From Brachybacterium sp036311905 (GTDB lineage: Bacteria > Actinomycetota > Actinomycetes > Actinomycetales > Dermabacteraceae): a stretch of DNA of 64,000 nucleotides. Below are positions 1 through 7,698 of the stretch, piece after piece. The DNA lies in NCBI RefSeq assembly GCF_036311905.1, contig NZ_JAZDCH010000017.1, positions 1-64,000 on the forward strand, written 5' to 3'. Position numbers and translations under genes: made by a program. The notes beneath the pieces were generated by a model. It searched no databases, was not told the origin of the DNA, and saw only the letters and a list, made by a program, of their open reading frames with translations. How positions within the stretch are numbered: the first letter of the stretch is position 1; each line of letters starts with the position of its first letter.

Positions 1-17
1 TTTCGCCTCTGCCCCTC

Positions 18-53
18 AAAAAAAAAAAACCCCACCCCCCACAACCGGTGGGG
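18..53 (-). terminator. intrinsic terminator of the DoxX-family gene
   Basis: On the minus strand a 7-bp GC stem (CCCCACC pairing with GGTGGGG, 10-base loop) is followed directly by a run of twelve T. It lies about 30 bases past the stop of the DoxX gene and is the only classical hairpin-plus-T-tract terminator I see in the window. Confidence 0.85.
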
Positions 54-81
54 CGGGGCGGGGGCCCGGCCGGCGCGGGGG

Positions 82-567
82 TCAGTCGGCCTGCTTCTCG
101 AGGGCGCGTTCGAGCTTCACGGCGCGCTTCTCGGCCTGCTTGGCGGCCCTCTTCGCCTCGCGGGAGCCGCTGCCGGTGCCGATGATCAGGGCGAGGGCGA
201 TCGCCGCCATCCAGGAATCCTTGGCCAGCGGGGTCCCGGACTGCGAGGGACGCACGCCATCGGCCTCGGTCATCTCCGGGGTGCGGAAGTACATCGAGAG
301 CATCGAGCCGGAGAACCCGGAGAGCGCGAGGCCCGCGACCTTGGTGGGCACGAAGGGCAGCAGCAGGGAGGATCCCACGGCGATCTCGCCGAACGCGACG
401 AGCCGCCCGAACTGCTTCGGGGAGAGCGTCTCGACCGCGGGGATGCCGTTGACGGCCATCCCCTGGAGATGCGCGGCGGTCTGCTCGTCCATGCCGAGCT
501 TGCCGATGCCGGAGTTGAGGATGAACGCGCCGGGGACGGCGCGCAGGATGGCGGAGCTGAGGTTCAT
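82..567 (-). CDS. DoxX family membrane protein
   Basis: A 161-residue protein that reads as a small integral membrane protein of the DoxX group, a family of four-helix proteins linked to redox or sulfur chemistry without one agreed function. An amphipathic start (AILRAVPGAFILNSGIGKLG) is followed by hydrophobic segments near residues 60-85 and 120-135. The last 30 residues are highly charged Lys/Glu/Ala, probably a cytoplasmic helix. The start at 567 is preceded by a GGAGGATCC-like ribosome site; a longer upstream frame is Arg/Pro-rich and not credible. The gene appears monocistronic and ends in a strong terminator. The specific role is unknown. Confidence 0.7.
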   Translation of the reverse strand: MNLSSAILRAVPGAFILNSGIGKLGMDEQTAAHLQGMAVNGIPAVETLSPKQFGRLVAFGEIAVGSSLLLPFVPTKVAGLALSGFSGSMLSMYFRTPEMTEADGVRPSQSGTPLAKDSWMAAIALALIIGTGSGSREAKRAAKQAEKRAVKLERALEKQAD

Positions 568-634
568 CAGGGGATCCTCCCGAAGTGACAGTGGTCGGGA
601 CCAGGGTAGGCCGCTCCCGTGGCCGCGGGTGCGC

Positions 635-1444
635 TCACGGCGAGACGGCGAGGATCTCCCCGTGCAGCAGCACGAACCAGGCGTCGGGGTGTGCCGCCCA
701 GTCGCGGAAGGCGCGGGCCACGTCCTCACGCACGGCGGCGTCGGCGAGCCCCTCGTGCTCGAGCTGCCCCGCGAGCGGGTCGGAGGTGATGCGGCCGGAC
801 CAGGTCGCGCCCCAGGCCGCGCGGGCCTCCTCGGTGGCGTGCAACCAGGTCGACGCCCCGGGGGTGACGTCGGTGAAGCCCGCCTCGTGGGCCCAGGCGA
901 GCAGGCGCCGGCCGGCGTCGGGCGTCCCGCCGTTGGCTCGGGCGGCGGCGAGGTAGAGCGTGAGCCAGCGGTCCAGCCGCGCATCCTCGGGGAACCAGCG
1001 GAAGCCCTCGTAGTCGCTGTCCCGCACGGCGACGAGGCCGCCCGGACGGGTCACGCGGCGCGCCTCGCGCAGCGCGTCGACAGGCCGCGGGAGGTGCTGG
1101 AGCACCTGGTGGGCGTGGACCACGTCGAAGGCGTCGTCGGGGAGGTCCAACGCCTGGGCGTCGCCGACCACGACCGTCACCTCGTCCAGCCCCTGCGCCG
1201 CGAGCTCCGCGCGGGTCAGCGCCGCAGACTCCTCGGCGACCTCGAGCGCGGTGACGTTCCCCGGGCCGACGATCCGGGCGAGGCCCGCGGTGATCGTGCC
1301 CGCGCCGCTGCCCACGTCGAGCAGGCGCATCCCCGTGCGGAGGTGCGGCAGGAGGTACGCGGCGGAGTTCTCGGCGGTGCGGGCGCGGTGGCTGGTCAGC
1401 ACGGCGGGGCCGTAGCCGTGGGTGTACACGGTCTCGTCGGTCAT
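635..1444 (-). CDS. class I SAM-dependent methyltransferase
   Basis: A 269-residue soluble methyltransferase of the UbiE/Coq5-like class. Motif I is LLDVGSGAGT at residues 41-50, the acidic end of strand 2 is in TALEVAEESA, and motif II is in VVVGDAQALDLP, followed by FDVVHAHQVLQHLPRP and RPGGLVAVRDSDYEG. This is the usual order of the SAM-binding Rossmann fold. The substrate cannot be told; relatives act on small molecules or quinones. The start at 1444 gives the usual MTDETVYTHGYG beginning; longer frames upstream are shadow coding. It has its own promoter region and no operon partner. Confidence 0.85.
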   Translation of the reverse strand: MTDETVYTHGYGPAVLTSHRARTAENSAAYLLPHLRTGMRLLDVGSGAGTITAGLARIVGPGNVTALEVAEESAALTRAELAAQGLDEVTVVVGDAQALDLPDDAFDVVHAHQVLQHLPRPVDALREARRVTRPGGLVAVRDSDYEGFRWFPEDARLDRWLTLYLAAARANGGTPDAGRRLLAWAHEAGFTDVTPGASTWLHATEEARAAWGATWSGRITSDPLAGQLEHEGLADAAVREDVARAFRDWAAHPDAWFVLLHGEILAVSP

Positions 1445-1500
1445 GCCGTCGACGCTACGCCGGGGGCCGGGACGACATCGGCCCGGTTCACAGGGCGGCG

Positions 1501-2547
1501 CTATACCGCGCGCTGCTCCCGCGCGTAGCGGCCGAGCACCAGCACGAGACCGACGACCACACCGATCGCCGTCTCGAGCACCCGCGCCTGCAGCATCGGC
1601 ACCGCGGGCTGCGGGTGCCCCAGCTGCACCATGAGCAGCGCGAGCGGGGTGACGAAGAGGAGCGCGAGAGAGTAATTGCGCAGGATGAACATCTCGGCGA
1701 GGAACTGCAGCACCACGACCCACACCACGAGCTGCCACGGCTCGGCCGGGAAGGACAGCAGGAACGCCGTGACGACCACACCGAGCACGGTGCCGACGAG
1801 ACGGTGCACCGCCCGCTCGACCCGTGCCCCGTGCCCGGGCGAGGACAGCGGCGCGACGGCGGCGACCTGCGCCCAGTACGGGAACGGCAGCCCCGAGAGG
1901 AGGCCCAGCGCCCCCGCGACAAGCGCCGCGACGGTGTAGCGGACGAACTCACCGCCCAGCTGTCGGGCGGTGAACAGCTCGTGGTCGCGGCCCACGACCG
2001 CGTCCGGGTGACGCTCCCCCGCCCAGTGCCCGAGCAGCCCGAGGACGATGCACAGCGCGGCGCAGGCCGCGGCGACGAGGCCCGCGAGCCAGAACGGGGC
2101 GGCCACGGCCGCGGAGGCGACGGCGGAGACCGCGAAGACCGGGAAGATCGCGCCGCCCGGCTTCAGCCCGCGGGAGGTCACGAACGCCGCGGAGCCGCCC
2201 GCGACCAGGGCGGTCACGACGATCACGAGCCAGGAGCCGGCCGCGACGGGCAGGACCTCGGTGAGCTGGGCGAGGCCCGCGCCGAGGGTGACGCAGAGCG
2301 TCAGCTGCGCGCCCGCGAGGCCCTGCCGGCGGAAGCGCACGCGGGTCGGCTCGTAGCGGGAGTAGATGCCGGTGAATGCCCCGAAGCCCGCATACATCGC
2401 CCAGTCGACCCGGCCGGCGGCGAGCAGGATCGCGAGCGGGATCGCGAGGCCGACGGCGATGCGCAGCGCGGGGAGGTGGTCGACCCGGGCGGGGGCGATG
2501 CGGAGCAGGCCGCGGGCCCGCGCGGCGAGGTCGGTCGGCGAGCTCAT
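1501..2547 (-). CDS. FUSC family (aromatic-acid-exporter-like) membrane protein
   Basis: A 348-residue polytopic membrane protein. Two blocks of hydrophobic helices, roughly residues 25-165 and 205-340, are separated by a hydrophilic stretch (GERHPDAVVGRDHELFTARQ). This two-part plan, with RIAVGLAIPLAILLAAGRVDWAMYAGF near the N-terminus and a second FUSC-like half, is typical of the FUSC group that includes aromatic acid efflux proteins. The start at 2547 precedes an MSSPTDL soluble leader. It is divergent from the NCS1 permease across a 239-bp gap. The substrate is unknown. Confidence 0.75.
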   Translation of the reverse strand: MSSPTDLAARARGLLRIAPARVDHLPALRIAVGLAIPLAILLAAGRVDWAMYAGFGAFTGIYSRYEPTRVRFRRQGLAGAQLTLCVTLGAGLAQLTEVLPVAAGSWLVIVVTALVAGGSAAFVTSRGLKPGGAIFPVFAVSAVASAAVAAPFWLAGLVAAACAALCIVLGLLGHWAGERHPDAVVGRDHELFTARQLGGEFVRYTVAALVAGALGLLSGLPFPYWAQVAAVAPLSSPGHGARVERAVHRLVGTVLGVVVTAFLLSFPAEPWQLVVWVVVLQFLAEMFILRNYSLALLFVTPLALLMVQLGHPQPAVPMLQARVLETAIGVVVGLVLVLGRYAREQRAV

Positions 2548-2711
2548 CGGGCTCCTTCCGGGCAGGTCGGGGCCGTCCGGGAGGGCGTCCCGGCGGTCGG
2601 CGTCGAGGGGTCTGCCCACCGGGACGCGCGCACACGGGGCGTCGACCGGGGGCAGGACCAGCTCAGCGTAGATCCGCGCGGACGTGCCCCGCCATGAGCC
2701 AGCAGACACCT

Positions 2712-2748
2712 GGGGCGGCTGTGACGTGGGAGACTGCCGCCAGCGCCC
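2712..2748 (+). other. stem-loop in the leader of the NCS1 permease gene
   Basis: GGCGGC (2714-2719) pairs with GCCGCC (2736-2741) around a 16-base loop, and outer GGGG can pair with CCCC. It lies 40-75 bases before the permease start. I could not match it to a known riboswitch, and GC-rich DNA makes such stems common. Confidence 0.3.
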
Positions 2749-2786
2749 CCTCGCGGGCGGTCCTCTGCCCACCCCCGGAGCCTCGT

Positions 2787-4322
2787 ATGTCGCCTTCTCC
2801 CGACTCTTCCTCCGCCTCCTCCGCGTCCGCCGGAGCGTCCGGCCCGACGGCCCCGTCGGCCCCCGGTCTCGTCGAGACCACCGGCATCGAGATCATCGAG
2901 GAGTCCGCGCGCACCGCCCGCCCGCGCGACCTCTTCTGGCCGTGGTTCGCCGCGAACGTGTCCGTGTTCGGGATGAGCTACGGCTCCTACCTGCTGGGCT
3001 TCGGGATCAGCTTCTGGCAGGCGACGATCGTCGCGGTCCTCGGCATCATCATCAGCTTCGCGCTGTGCGGGCTGGTGGCGATCGCCGGCAAGCGCGGCTC
3101 CGCGCCGACGATGGTGCTCTCCCGCGCGGCCTTCGGCGTGCACGGGCAGAAGGTGCCGGGCATCGTCTCGTGGCTGACCTCGATCGGCTGGGAGACCTCG
3201 CTCGCGATCTCCGCCGTGCTCGCCACCGCCACCGTCTTCGAGATCCTCGGGATCGGCGCCGGCGGCGCCGTCACGGTCATCGCGGCGCTCGCGATCGCGG
3301 CGCTGATCGTCGGCGCCTCCGTGCTCGGCTATCACACGATCATGAAGCTGCAGTCGATCCTGACCTGGGCGACCGGGGCGATGACCATCCTCTTCATGAT
3401 CCTCACGATCCCCCACATCGACCTCGTGGCCGTGCTCTCTGCCCCGTCGGGCCCGCCGCAGGCGATGATCGGCGCGCTGGTGATGGTGATGACCGGCTTC
3501 GGGCTGGGCTGGATCAACATCTCCGCGGACTGGTCGCGGTACCAGAAGCGCACGGCGTCCGACGGCTCGATCGTCCTGTGGAACACCGTCGGCGGCGCCG
3601 CCGCCCCGGTGGTGCTGGTGATCTTCGGGCTGCTGCTCGCGGGCTCCGACGAGGAGCTGAACGGTGCGATCGCGGGCGACCCCATCGGCGCGCTGATCTC
3701 GATCCTGCCCCTGTGGGCGCTGGTGCCGTTCTGGATCGTCGCCGTGCTGACCCTGGTCTCCGGCGCGGTGCTCGGCATCTACTCCTCGGGCCTGACCCTG
3801 ATCAGCCTCGGCATCGACATCCCCCGCCCGGCCGCGGCCGCCGTGGACGGCGTGATCCTCACGGCGGGCACCATCTGGGTCGCCTTCTTCGCGCAGAACT
3901 TCATCGGCCCCTTCCAGAGCTTCCTCATCACCCTCGGCGTGCCGATCGCCGCCTGGGCCGGGATCCTCATCGCCGACGTGCTCTCCCGCCGTGCCGACTA
4001 CGACGAGCAGGCGCTGTTCGATCCGGCGGGCCGCTACGGCTCCGTCGACTGGATCTCGGTGGGCACCCTCGTGGTCGCCTCGGTGGTCGGCTGGGGCCTG
4101 GTGGTGAACTCCTTCGCGGACGACGCCCCGTGGAACAACTGGCAGGGCTACCTGCTCGAGCCGCTGGGCCTCGGCACCTTCGTCGAGGATCCGGCCGGCT
4201 CCTACTGGGACGGGAACTGGGCATACGCGAACGTGGGCGTGCTCTTCGCGCTGCTGTTCTCGTTCGCCGTGACCTGGTTCGCCCGGCGCGGGAAGATCCG
4301 AGAGCAGGAACGCGGCGCATGA
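2787..4322 (+). CDS. NCS1-family permease (cytosine/purine/hydantoin type)
   Basis: A 511-residue transporter of the nucleobase:cation symporter-1 family, related to cytosine permease CodB. A Ser/Ala-rich cytoplasmic N-terminus (about 50 residues) precedes some twelve hydrophobic helices; family-like stretches are FFAQNFIGPFQSFLITLGVPIAAWAGI and DYDEQALFDPAGRYGSVDW near the C-terminus. The start at 2787 has a CGGAG ribosome site; an in-frame ATG at 2694 would add 31 non-conserved residues. Its stop overlaps the start of a cysteine hydrolase by ATGA, so the pair probably imports and then hydrolyses one N-containing ring or amide compound. The substrate is an inference only. Confidence 0.85.
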   Translation: MSPSPDSSSASSASAGASGPTAPSAPGLVETTGIEIIEESARTARPRDLFWPWFAANVSVFGMSYGSYLLGFGISFWQATIVAVLGIIISFALCGLVAIAGKRGSAPTMVLSRAAFGVHGQKVPGIVSWLTSIGWETSLAISAVLATATVFEILGIGAGGAVTVIAALAIAALIVGASVLGYHTIMKLQSILTWATGAMTILFMILTIPHIDLVAVLSAPSGPPQAMIGALVMVMTGFGLGWINISADWSRYQKRTASDGSIVLWNTVGGAAAPVVLVIFGLLLAGSDEELNGAIAGDPIGALISILPLWALVPFWIVAVLTLVSGAVLGIYSSGLTLISLGIDIPRPAAAAVDGVILTAGTIWVAFFAQNFIGPFQSFLITLGVPIAAWAGILIADVLSRRADYDEQALFDPAGRYGSVDWISVGTLVVASVVGWGLVVNSFADDAPWNNWQGYLLEPLGLGTFVEDPAGSYWDGNWAYANVGVLFALLFSFAVTWFARRGKIREQERGA

Positions 4323-4888
4323 GCCCGGCCCCCGCCCCCTGGCTGCTGGTGATCGACCCGCAGCGGATCTTCGCCGACCCCGGCTCGGACTGGGCCTCCC
4401 CGTTCTGGGACGCGACCTGGGAGCGGATCCGGGAGCTCGCCGCCGCCGTCGGCCCCGAGCGGACCCTGATCAGCCGCTGGCTGCCGACGGCGGACCGCGA
4501 GACCTCTTGGGGCGACTACTTCCGCACCTGGCCCTTCGCGGACGCTCCGGCCGACGACCCGCTGTACGCGCTGGTGGACGGCGCGGCCGGTCTCACCGCG
4601 CACCCCACGGTCGACGAGCCGACCTTCGGGAAGTGGGGCCCGCAACTGCGCGCGCACCTCGGCGAGGACGCGACCCGCGCCCCGCTGCTGATCGCCGGGG
4701 TCTCCACCGACTGCTGCGTGATCGCGACCGTGCTCGCCGCCGCCGATGCCGGGGCGCACCTGACCGTCGTGACCGACGCCTGCGCCGCCTCCACCGCCCC
4801 GAACGGCGCCGCGGCCCTGCAGACCATGGGCCTGTTCGGCCCGCAGGTGGATCTGCGCAGCACCGCCGACGTGCTCGCGGGTCCCTGA
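4319..4888 (+). CDS. isochorismatase-like cysteine hydrolase
   Basis: A 189-residue hydrolase of the isochorismatase fold. The expected triad can be placed: Asp13 in LVIDPQ, Lys105 in FGKWGPQL and Cys133 in GVSTDCCVIAT, followed by ADAGAHLTVVTDACAAS. Members cleave amides such as nicotinamide, ureidoacrylate or N-carbamoyl compounds. Its ATG overlaps the permease stop (ATGA), so translation is coupled, which suggests that it acts on the compound imported by the NCS1 permease. The exact amide is not readable from the sequence. Confidence 0.85.
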   Translation: MSPAPAPWLLVIDPQRIFADPGSDWASPFWDATWERIRELAAAVGPERTLISRWLPTADRETSWGDYFRTWPFADAPADDPLYALVDGAAGLTAHPTVDEPTFGKWGPQLRAHLGEDATRAPLLIAGVSTDCCVIATVLAAADAGAHLTVVTDACAASTAPNGAAALQTMGLFGPQVDLRSTADVLAGP

Positions 4889-4926
4889 GCGCCGCGGACC
4901 CTTCTCCCCGACTGAGAGGAACGACG

Positions 4927-4980
4927 ATGACGAAGCACGAACCGGTCCAGGCGGTCGCTCTGGACGGCCCGCGGGCGTGA
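4927..4980 (+). CDS. 17-residue leader-like small ORF before the DUF488 gene
   Basis: A short frame (MTKHEPVQAVALDGPRA) preceded by a strong GAGAGGA ribosome site. Its TGA overlaps the GTG start of the DUF488 gene in a GTGA arrangement, so translating it could bring ribosomes to the next start, which lacks a good site of its own. No run of one regulatory amino acid is present, so attenuation is not suggested. It may be a coupling peptide or the remnant of a longer gene; protein function is doubtful. Confidence 0.4.
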   Translation: MTKHEPVQAVALDGPRA

Positions 4981-5540
4981 CCGCGGAGGTGCCCTCTCCC
5001 GCGCTGCTCACCGTCGGTCATGGTCGACTGGAGCCGGAGGAGCTCGCCGATCTGCTGACGGGCGCGGGCATCCGGCAGCTGGTGGACGTGCGCCGCTTCC
5101 CGGGGTCCCGGACGAACGACGCCGCCGCCCGCGGCAAGGTCGAGGAGATCTGCCGCGGCGCCGGTATCGACTACCGCTGGGACGAGCGCCTGGGCGGGCG
5201 GCGACGGCTCACGACGGAGGAGGACGCCGCCACCCGGGACCCCTGGTGGCGGGTCGCCCAGTTCCGCGCCTACGCCGCCTGGACCCGCAGCGAGGAGTTC
5301 CGGGCCGGCATCACGGAGCTGCGGGCCGACGTGGCGCGCGAGCGCACCGCGGTGATGTGCTCGGAGGCGGTCTGGTGGCGCTGCCATCGCCGCCTCATCG
5401 CCGACGTGATGCTGCTCGAGCACGGGGTCGAGGTGCTGGACCTGATGCACTCGGGCCAGCAGCGGCCGCACGAGCCGGGCGCCGGCGCCCGGCTGGACGA
5501 GGACGGCCACGTGGTCTGGGACCGGACCGACGAGGGCTGA
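4977..5540 (+). CDS. DUF488 family protein
   Basis: A 187-residue protein with the DUF488 signature: LLTVGHGRLEPEELADLL near the N-terminus, VDVRRFPGS around residues 40-48, and the Cys-containing stretch TAVMCSEAVWWRCHRRLIAD around residues 122-141. The family is widespread and of unknown function. Length and motif order are normal. The GTG start overlaps the stop of a 17-residue ORF; it is probably the last gene of the short operon that starts with the NCS1 permease. Confidence 0.85.
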   Translation: MTAEVPSPALLTVGHGRLEPEELADLLTGAGIRQLVDVRRFPGSRTNDAAARGKVEEICRGAGIDYRWDERLGGRRRLTTEEDAATRDPWWRVAQFRAYAAWTRSEEFRAGITELRADVARERTAVMCSEAVWWRCHRRLIADVMLLEHGVEVLDLMHSGQQRPHEPGAGARLDEDGHVVWDRTDEG

Positions 5541-5604
5541 CCCGGCGCGGCCTGCCCGGGAAAAGACCTGGCCACGGGCCGCTGCCGGGATCTACCGTCG
5601 GCCC

Positions 5605-6435
5605 ATGATGTCCCCCGCCGGCTTCCCCGTCTCCCCCGCCCCGCCCCGCGCCGCCCTGCTCACCGGGGTGGGTCGACGCCGCGGCATCGGCGCCGCCCTG
5701 GCCCGCGGCCTCGCTGCCGACGGCTTCGCTCTGGCCCTGTGCTCCCTGGACGCCTACGACCGCCGGGTGAACGGCGAGCCCTCCGACGTCACCGACCTCG
5801 CCGAGGAGCTCCGCGCGGAGGGCACGGAGGTGGTGCTGCTGGACGGCGACCTCGCGGATCCCGCGGTGCCGCCGCGCCTCGTGGCCGAGGCCCATGAACA
5901 GCTGGGCCCGCTCGGCGCGCTCGTGATGAGCCACTGCGAGTCGGTGGACTCCTCGATACTGGACACGACCGTGGAGAGCTTCGACCGGCACTACGCGGTC
6001 AACGTCCGCGCGAGCTGGCTGCTGCTGAAGGCCTTCGCCGAGCAGGTCGCCGTCGAGTCCGAGGCCGGCGGCGCGGGTTCTGCCGGCGGCGCTGGTTCTG
6101 CCGGCGGCGCAGTGATTGCCCTGACCAGCGACCACACCGCCCACAACCTCCCCTACGGCGCGACCAAGGGCGCTCTGGACCGGCTCGTGCTCGCCGGCAC
6201 CCACGAGCTCGCGGACCGCGGGATACGCACCAACGTGATCAATCCCGGCCCGATCGACACCGGCTGGATGGACGACCGGGTCCGCGCGGCCTGCGCCGCG
6301 CAGACCCCGGGCGGCGAGCTCGGCGAGCCCGGGACGGTCGCGGACCTGGTGCGCTTCCTCGTCTCCGAGCGGGGCGCCTGGATCCGCGGCCAGCTGCTGC
6401 TGTCCAACGGCGGCTTCGCGACCCCGGCGGTCTGA
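5605..6435 (+). CDS. SDR family oxidoreductase
   Basis: A 276-residue short-chain dehydrogenase/reductase. The cofactor loop is TGVGRRRGIG at residues 20-29, the Arg-rich version suggesting NADP(H). Asn133 (AVNVRAS), Ser175, Tyr184 and Lys188 (YGATK) complete the active site. Residues 155-169 contain a Gly/Ala/Ser repeat made by an 18-bp tandem repeat at 6064-6114, an insertion just before the catalytic strand. The C-terminus (RGAWIRGQLLLSNGGF) is the usual SDR end. The gene looks leaderless: TACCGT ends six bases before the ATG at 5605. The substrate is unknown. Confidence 0.9.
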   Translation: MMSPAGFPVSPAPPRAALLTGVGRRRGIGAALARGLAADGFALALCSLDAYDRRVNGEPSDVTDLAEELRAEGTEVVLLDGDLADPAVPPRLVAEAHEQLGPLGALVMSHCESVDSSILDTTVESFDRHYAVNVRASWLLLKAFAEQVAVESEAGGAGSAGGAGSAGGAVIALTSDHTAHNLPYGATKGALDRLVLAGTHELADRGIRTNVINPGPIDTGWMDDRVRAACAAQTPGGELGEPGTVADLVRFLVSERGAWIRGQLLLSNGGFATPAV

Positions 6436-6489
6436 TCCGCAACGCCAGCGGTCAGATCCGCGAGCCCAGCGCTCCCGTTCCCGGACGCG

Positions 6490-6531
6490 GAACGGCCGAC
6501 GGGCCCGCTCAGCGGGTCCCGTCGGCCGTTC
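6490..6531. terminator. bidirectional hairpin between convergent SDR and terC genes
   Basis: A near-perfect inverted repeat (GAACGGCCGACGGG ... its complement) with a short CCCGCTCAGCGGG top lies in the 106-bp gap between two converging genes. There is no T tract; the position makes a two-way terminator likely. Confidence 0.7.
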
Positions 6532-6541
6532 GTGCGGTGGA

Positions 6542-7525
6542 TCAGGCGGCGGTCTCGGCGCTGTCCTTCCGGTTCGACGCCACGAGCGAGGCGATGATCG
6601 CGACGCCCATGGCGACCACGATGAAGGTCAGCGAGAGCCAGATCGGCACCTCGGGGATCTTCTGCAGGGTGGAGAAGCCGGGGATGAAGCCGAGCGGCGC
6701 CTCGTGGATCGCGTGGATCAGCAGCTTCACGCCGATGAAGCCGAGGATCGCCGCGATGCCGTAGTGCAGGTAGGCGAGGCGGTCGAGCATCCCGCCGAGC
6801 AGGAAGTACAGCTGGCGCAGGCCCATGAGCGCGAAGATGTTCGCGGTGAAGACCAGGAACGGGTTGCGGGTGACGCCGAAGATCGCGGGGATCGAGTCGA
6901 GCGCGAACATGACGTCGGTGATGCCGAGCGTGATGAACACCAGCAGCAAGGGGGTGAACATGGTGCGGCCGTTCACGACGGTGCGGAGCTTGTTGCCGTC
7001 GTAGTGGTCGGCCACCGGGATCACCTTGCGGACCATGCGCATGATCCACGAGTCCGAGTCGCCGTCCTCGTCGGCGAAGGCCTGCTTCCATGCGGTGTAG
7101 AGCAGGAACAGGCCGAAGAGGTAGAAGATCCCGACGAAGTGCTCGATGATCACCGAGCCCGCGAGGATGAACAGTCCGCGCGCGACCAGCGCGATGATGA
7201 TGCCCACCATCAGCGCTTCCTGCTGGTACCTCCGCGGCACCCCGAACTTCGCCATGATGATGATGAAGACGAAGAGGTTGTCGACGCTCAGCGAGTACTC
7301 GAGCAGCCAGCCGGTGAGGAACTCGGAGGACGGCTTCGCACCGCCCACGAAGAACAGCACCGCCGCGAAGACGAGCGCGAGGCCGACGTAGAAGCCGATC
7401 CACGCCGCGCACTCCTTCATGGACGGCACGTGGGGGCGCTTGAGGACGAGCAGAAGATCGGCGAGCAGGATCACGCAGAGCACGACCAGAGCGGCGATCT
7501 CGAAGCCGAGATGCAGTTCTCCCAT
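6542..7525 (-). CDS. TerC family integral membrane protein
   Basis: A 327-residue TerC/Alx-type membrane protein. About seven to nine helices are visible, with family motifs EYSLSVDNLFVFIIIM near residues 84-99 and VMFALDSIPAIFGVTRNPF around residues 205-225. The Asp residues in these two helices are typical and probably bind a metal. Relatives act in tellurite resistance or manganese export. The gene has a long GC-rich leader with a hairpin around 7553-7579; I compared the leader with the yybP-ykoY manganese riboswitch and did not find a convincing match. It appears monocistronic. Confidence 0.9.
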   Translation of the reverse strand: MGELHLGFEIAALVVLCVILLADLLLVLKRPHVPSMKECAAWIGFYVGLALVFAAVLFFVGGAKPSSEFLTGWLLEYSLSVDNLFVFIIIMAKFGVPRRYQQEALMVGIIIALVARGLFILAGSVIIEHFVGIFYLFGLFLLYTAWKQAFADEDGDSDSWIMRMVRKVIPVADHYDGNKLRTVVNGRTMFTPLLLVFITLGITDVMFALDSIPAIFGVTRNPFLVFTANIFALMGLRQLYFLLGGMLDRLAYLHYGIAAILGFIGVKLLIHAIHEAPLGFIPGFSTLQKIPEVPIWLSLTFIVVAMGVAIIASLVASNRKDSAETAA

Positions 7526-7698
7526 GGGGACTTCTTTCAGAGGGCTCCGGGGCGGAGGGGGGACGGGACGCCCCCCTTGCGGACCTTTGCCCCGGGGAAC
7601 GACGTCTCAGGCTAACCCCGGGCCGCCCCTGCGCACCCGGCGAACGGCGGTGACCTCACGCTCATCGCCCCGGTCCGGCACGGGGCGGCAACCCCTCG

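Noticed and set aside
2684..4318. Long plus-strand frame upstream of the cysteine hydrolase
   Set aside because: It is the shifted frame of the NCS1 permease, Arg/Asp-rich; the hydrolase starts at 4319.
7526..7660. Possible yybP-ykoY manganese riboswitch before terC
   Set aside because: TerC genes often carry it, but I could not place the conserved loops; only a GC hairpin near 7553-7579 is visible.
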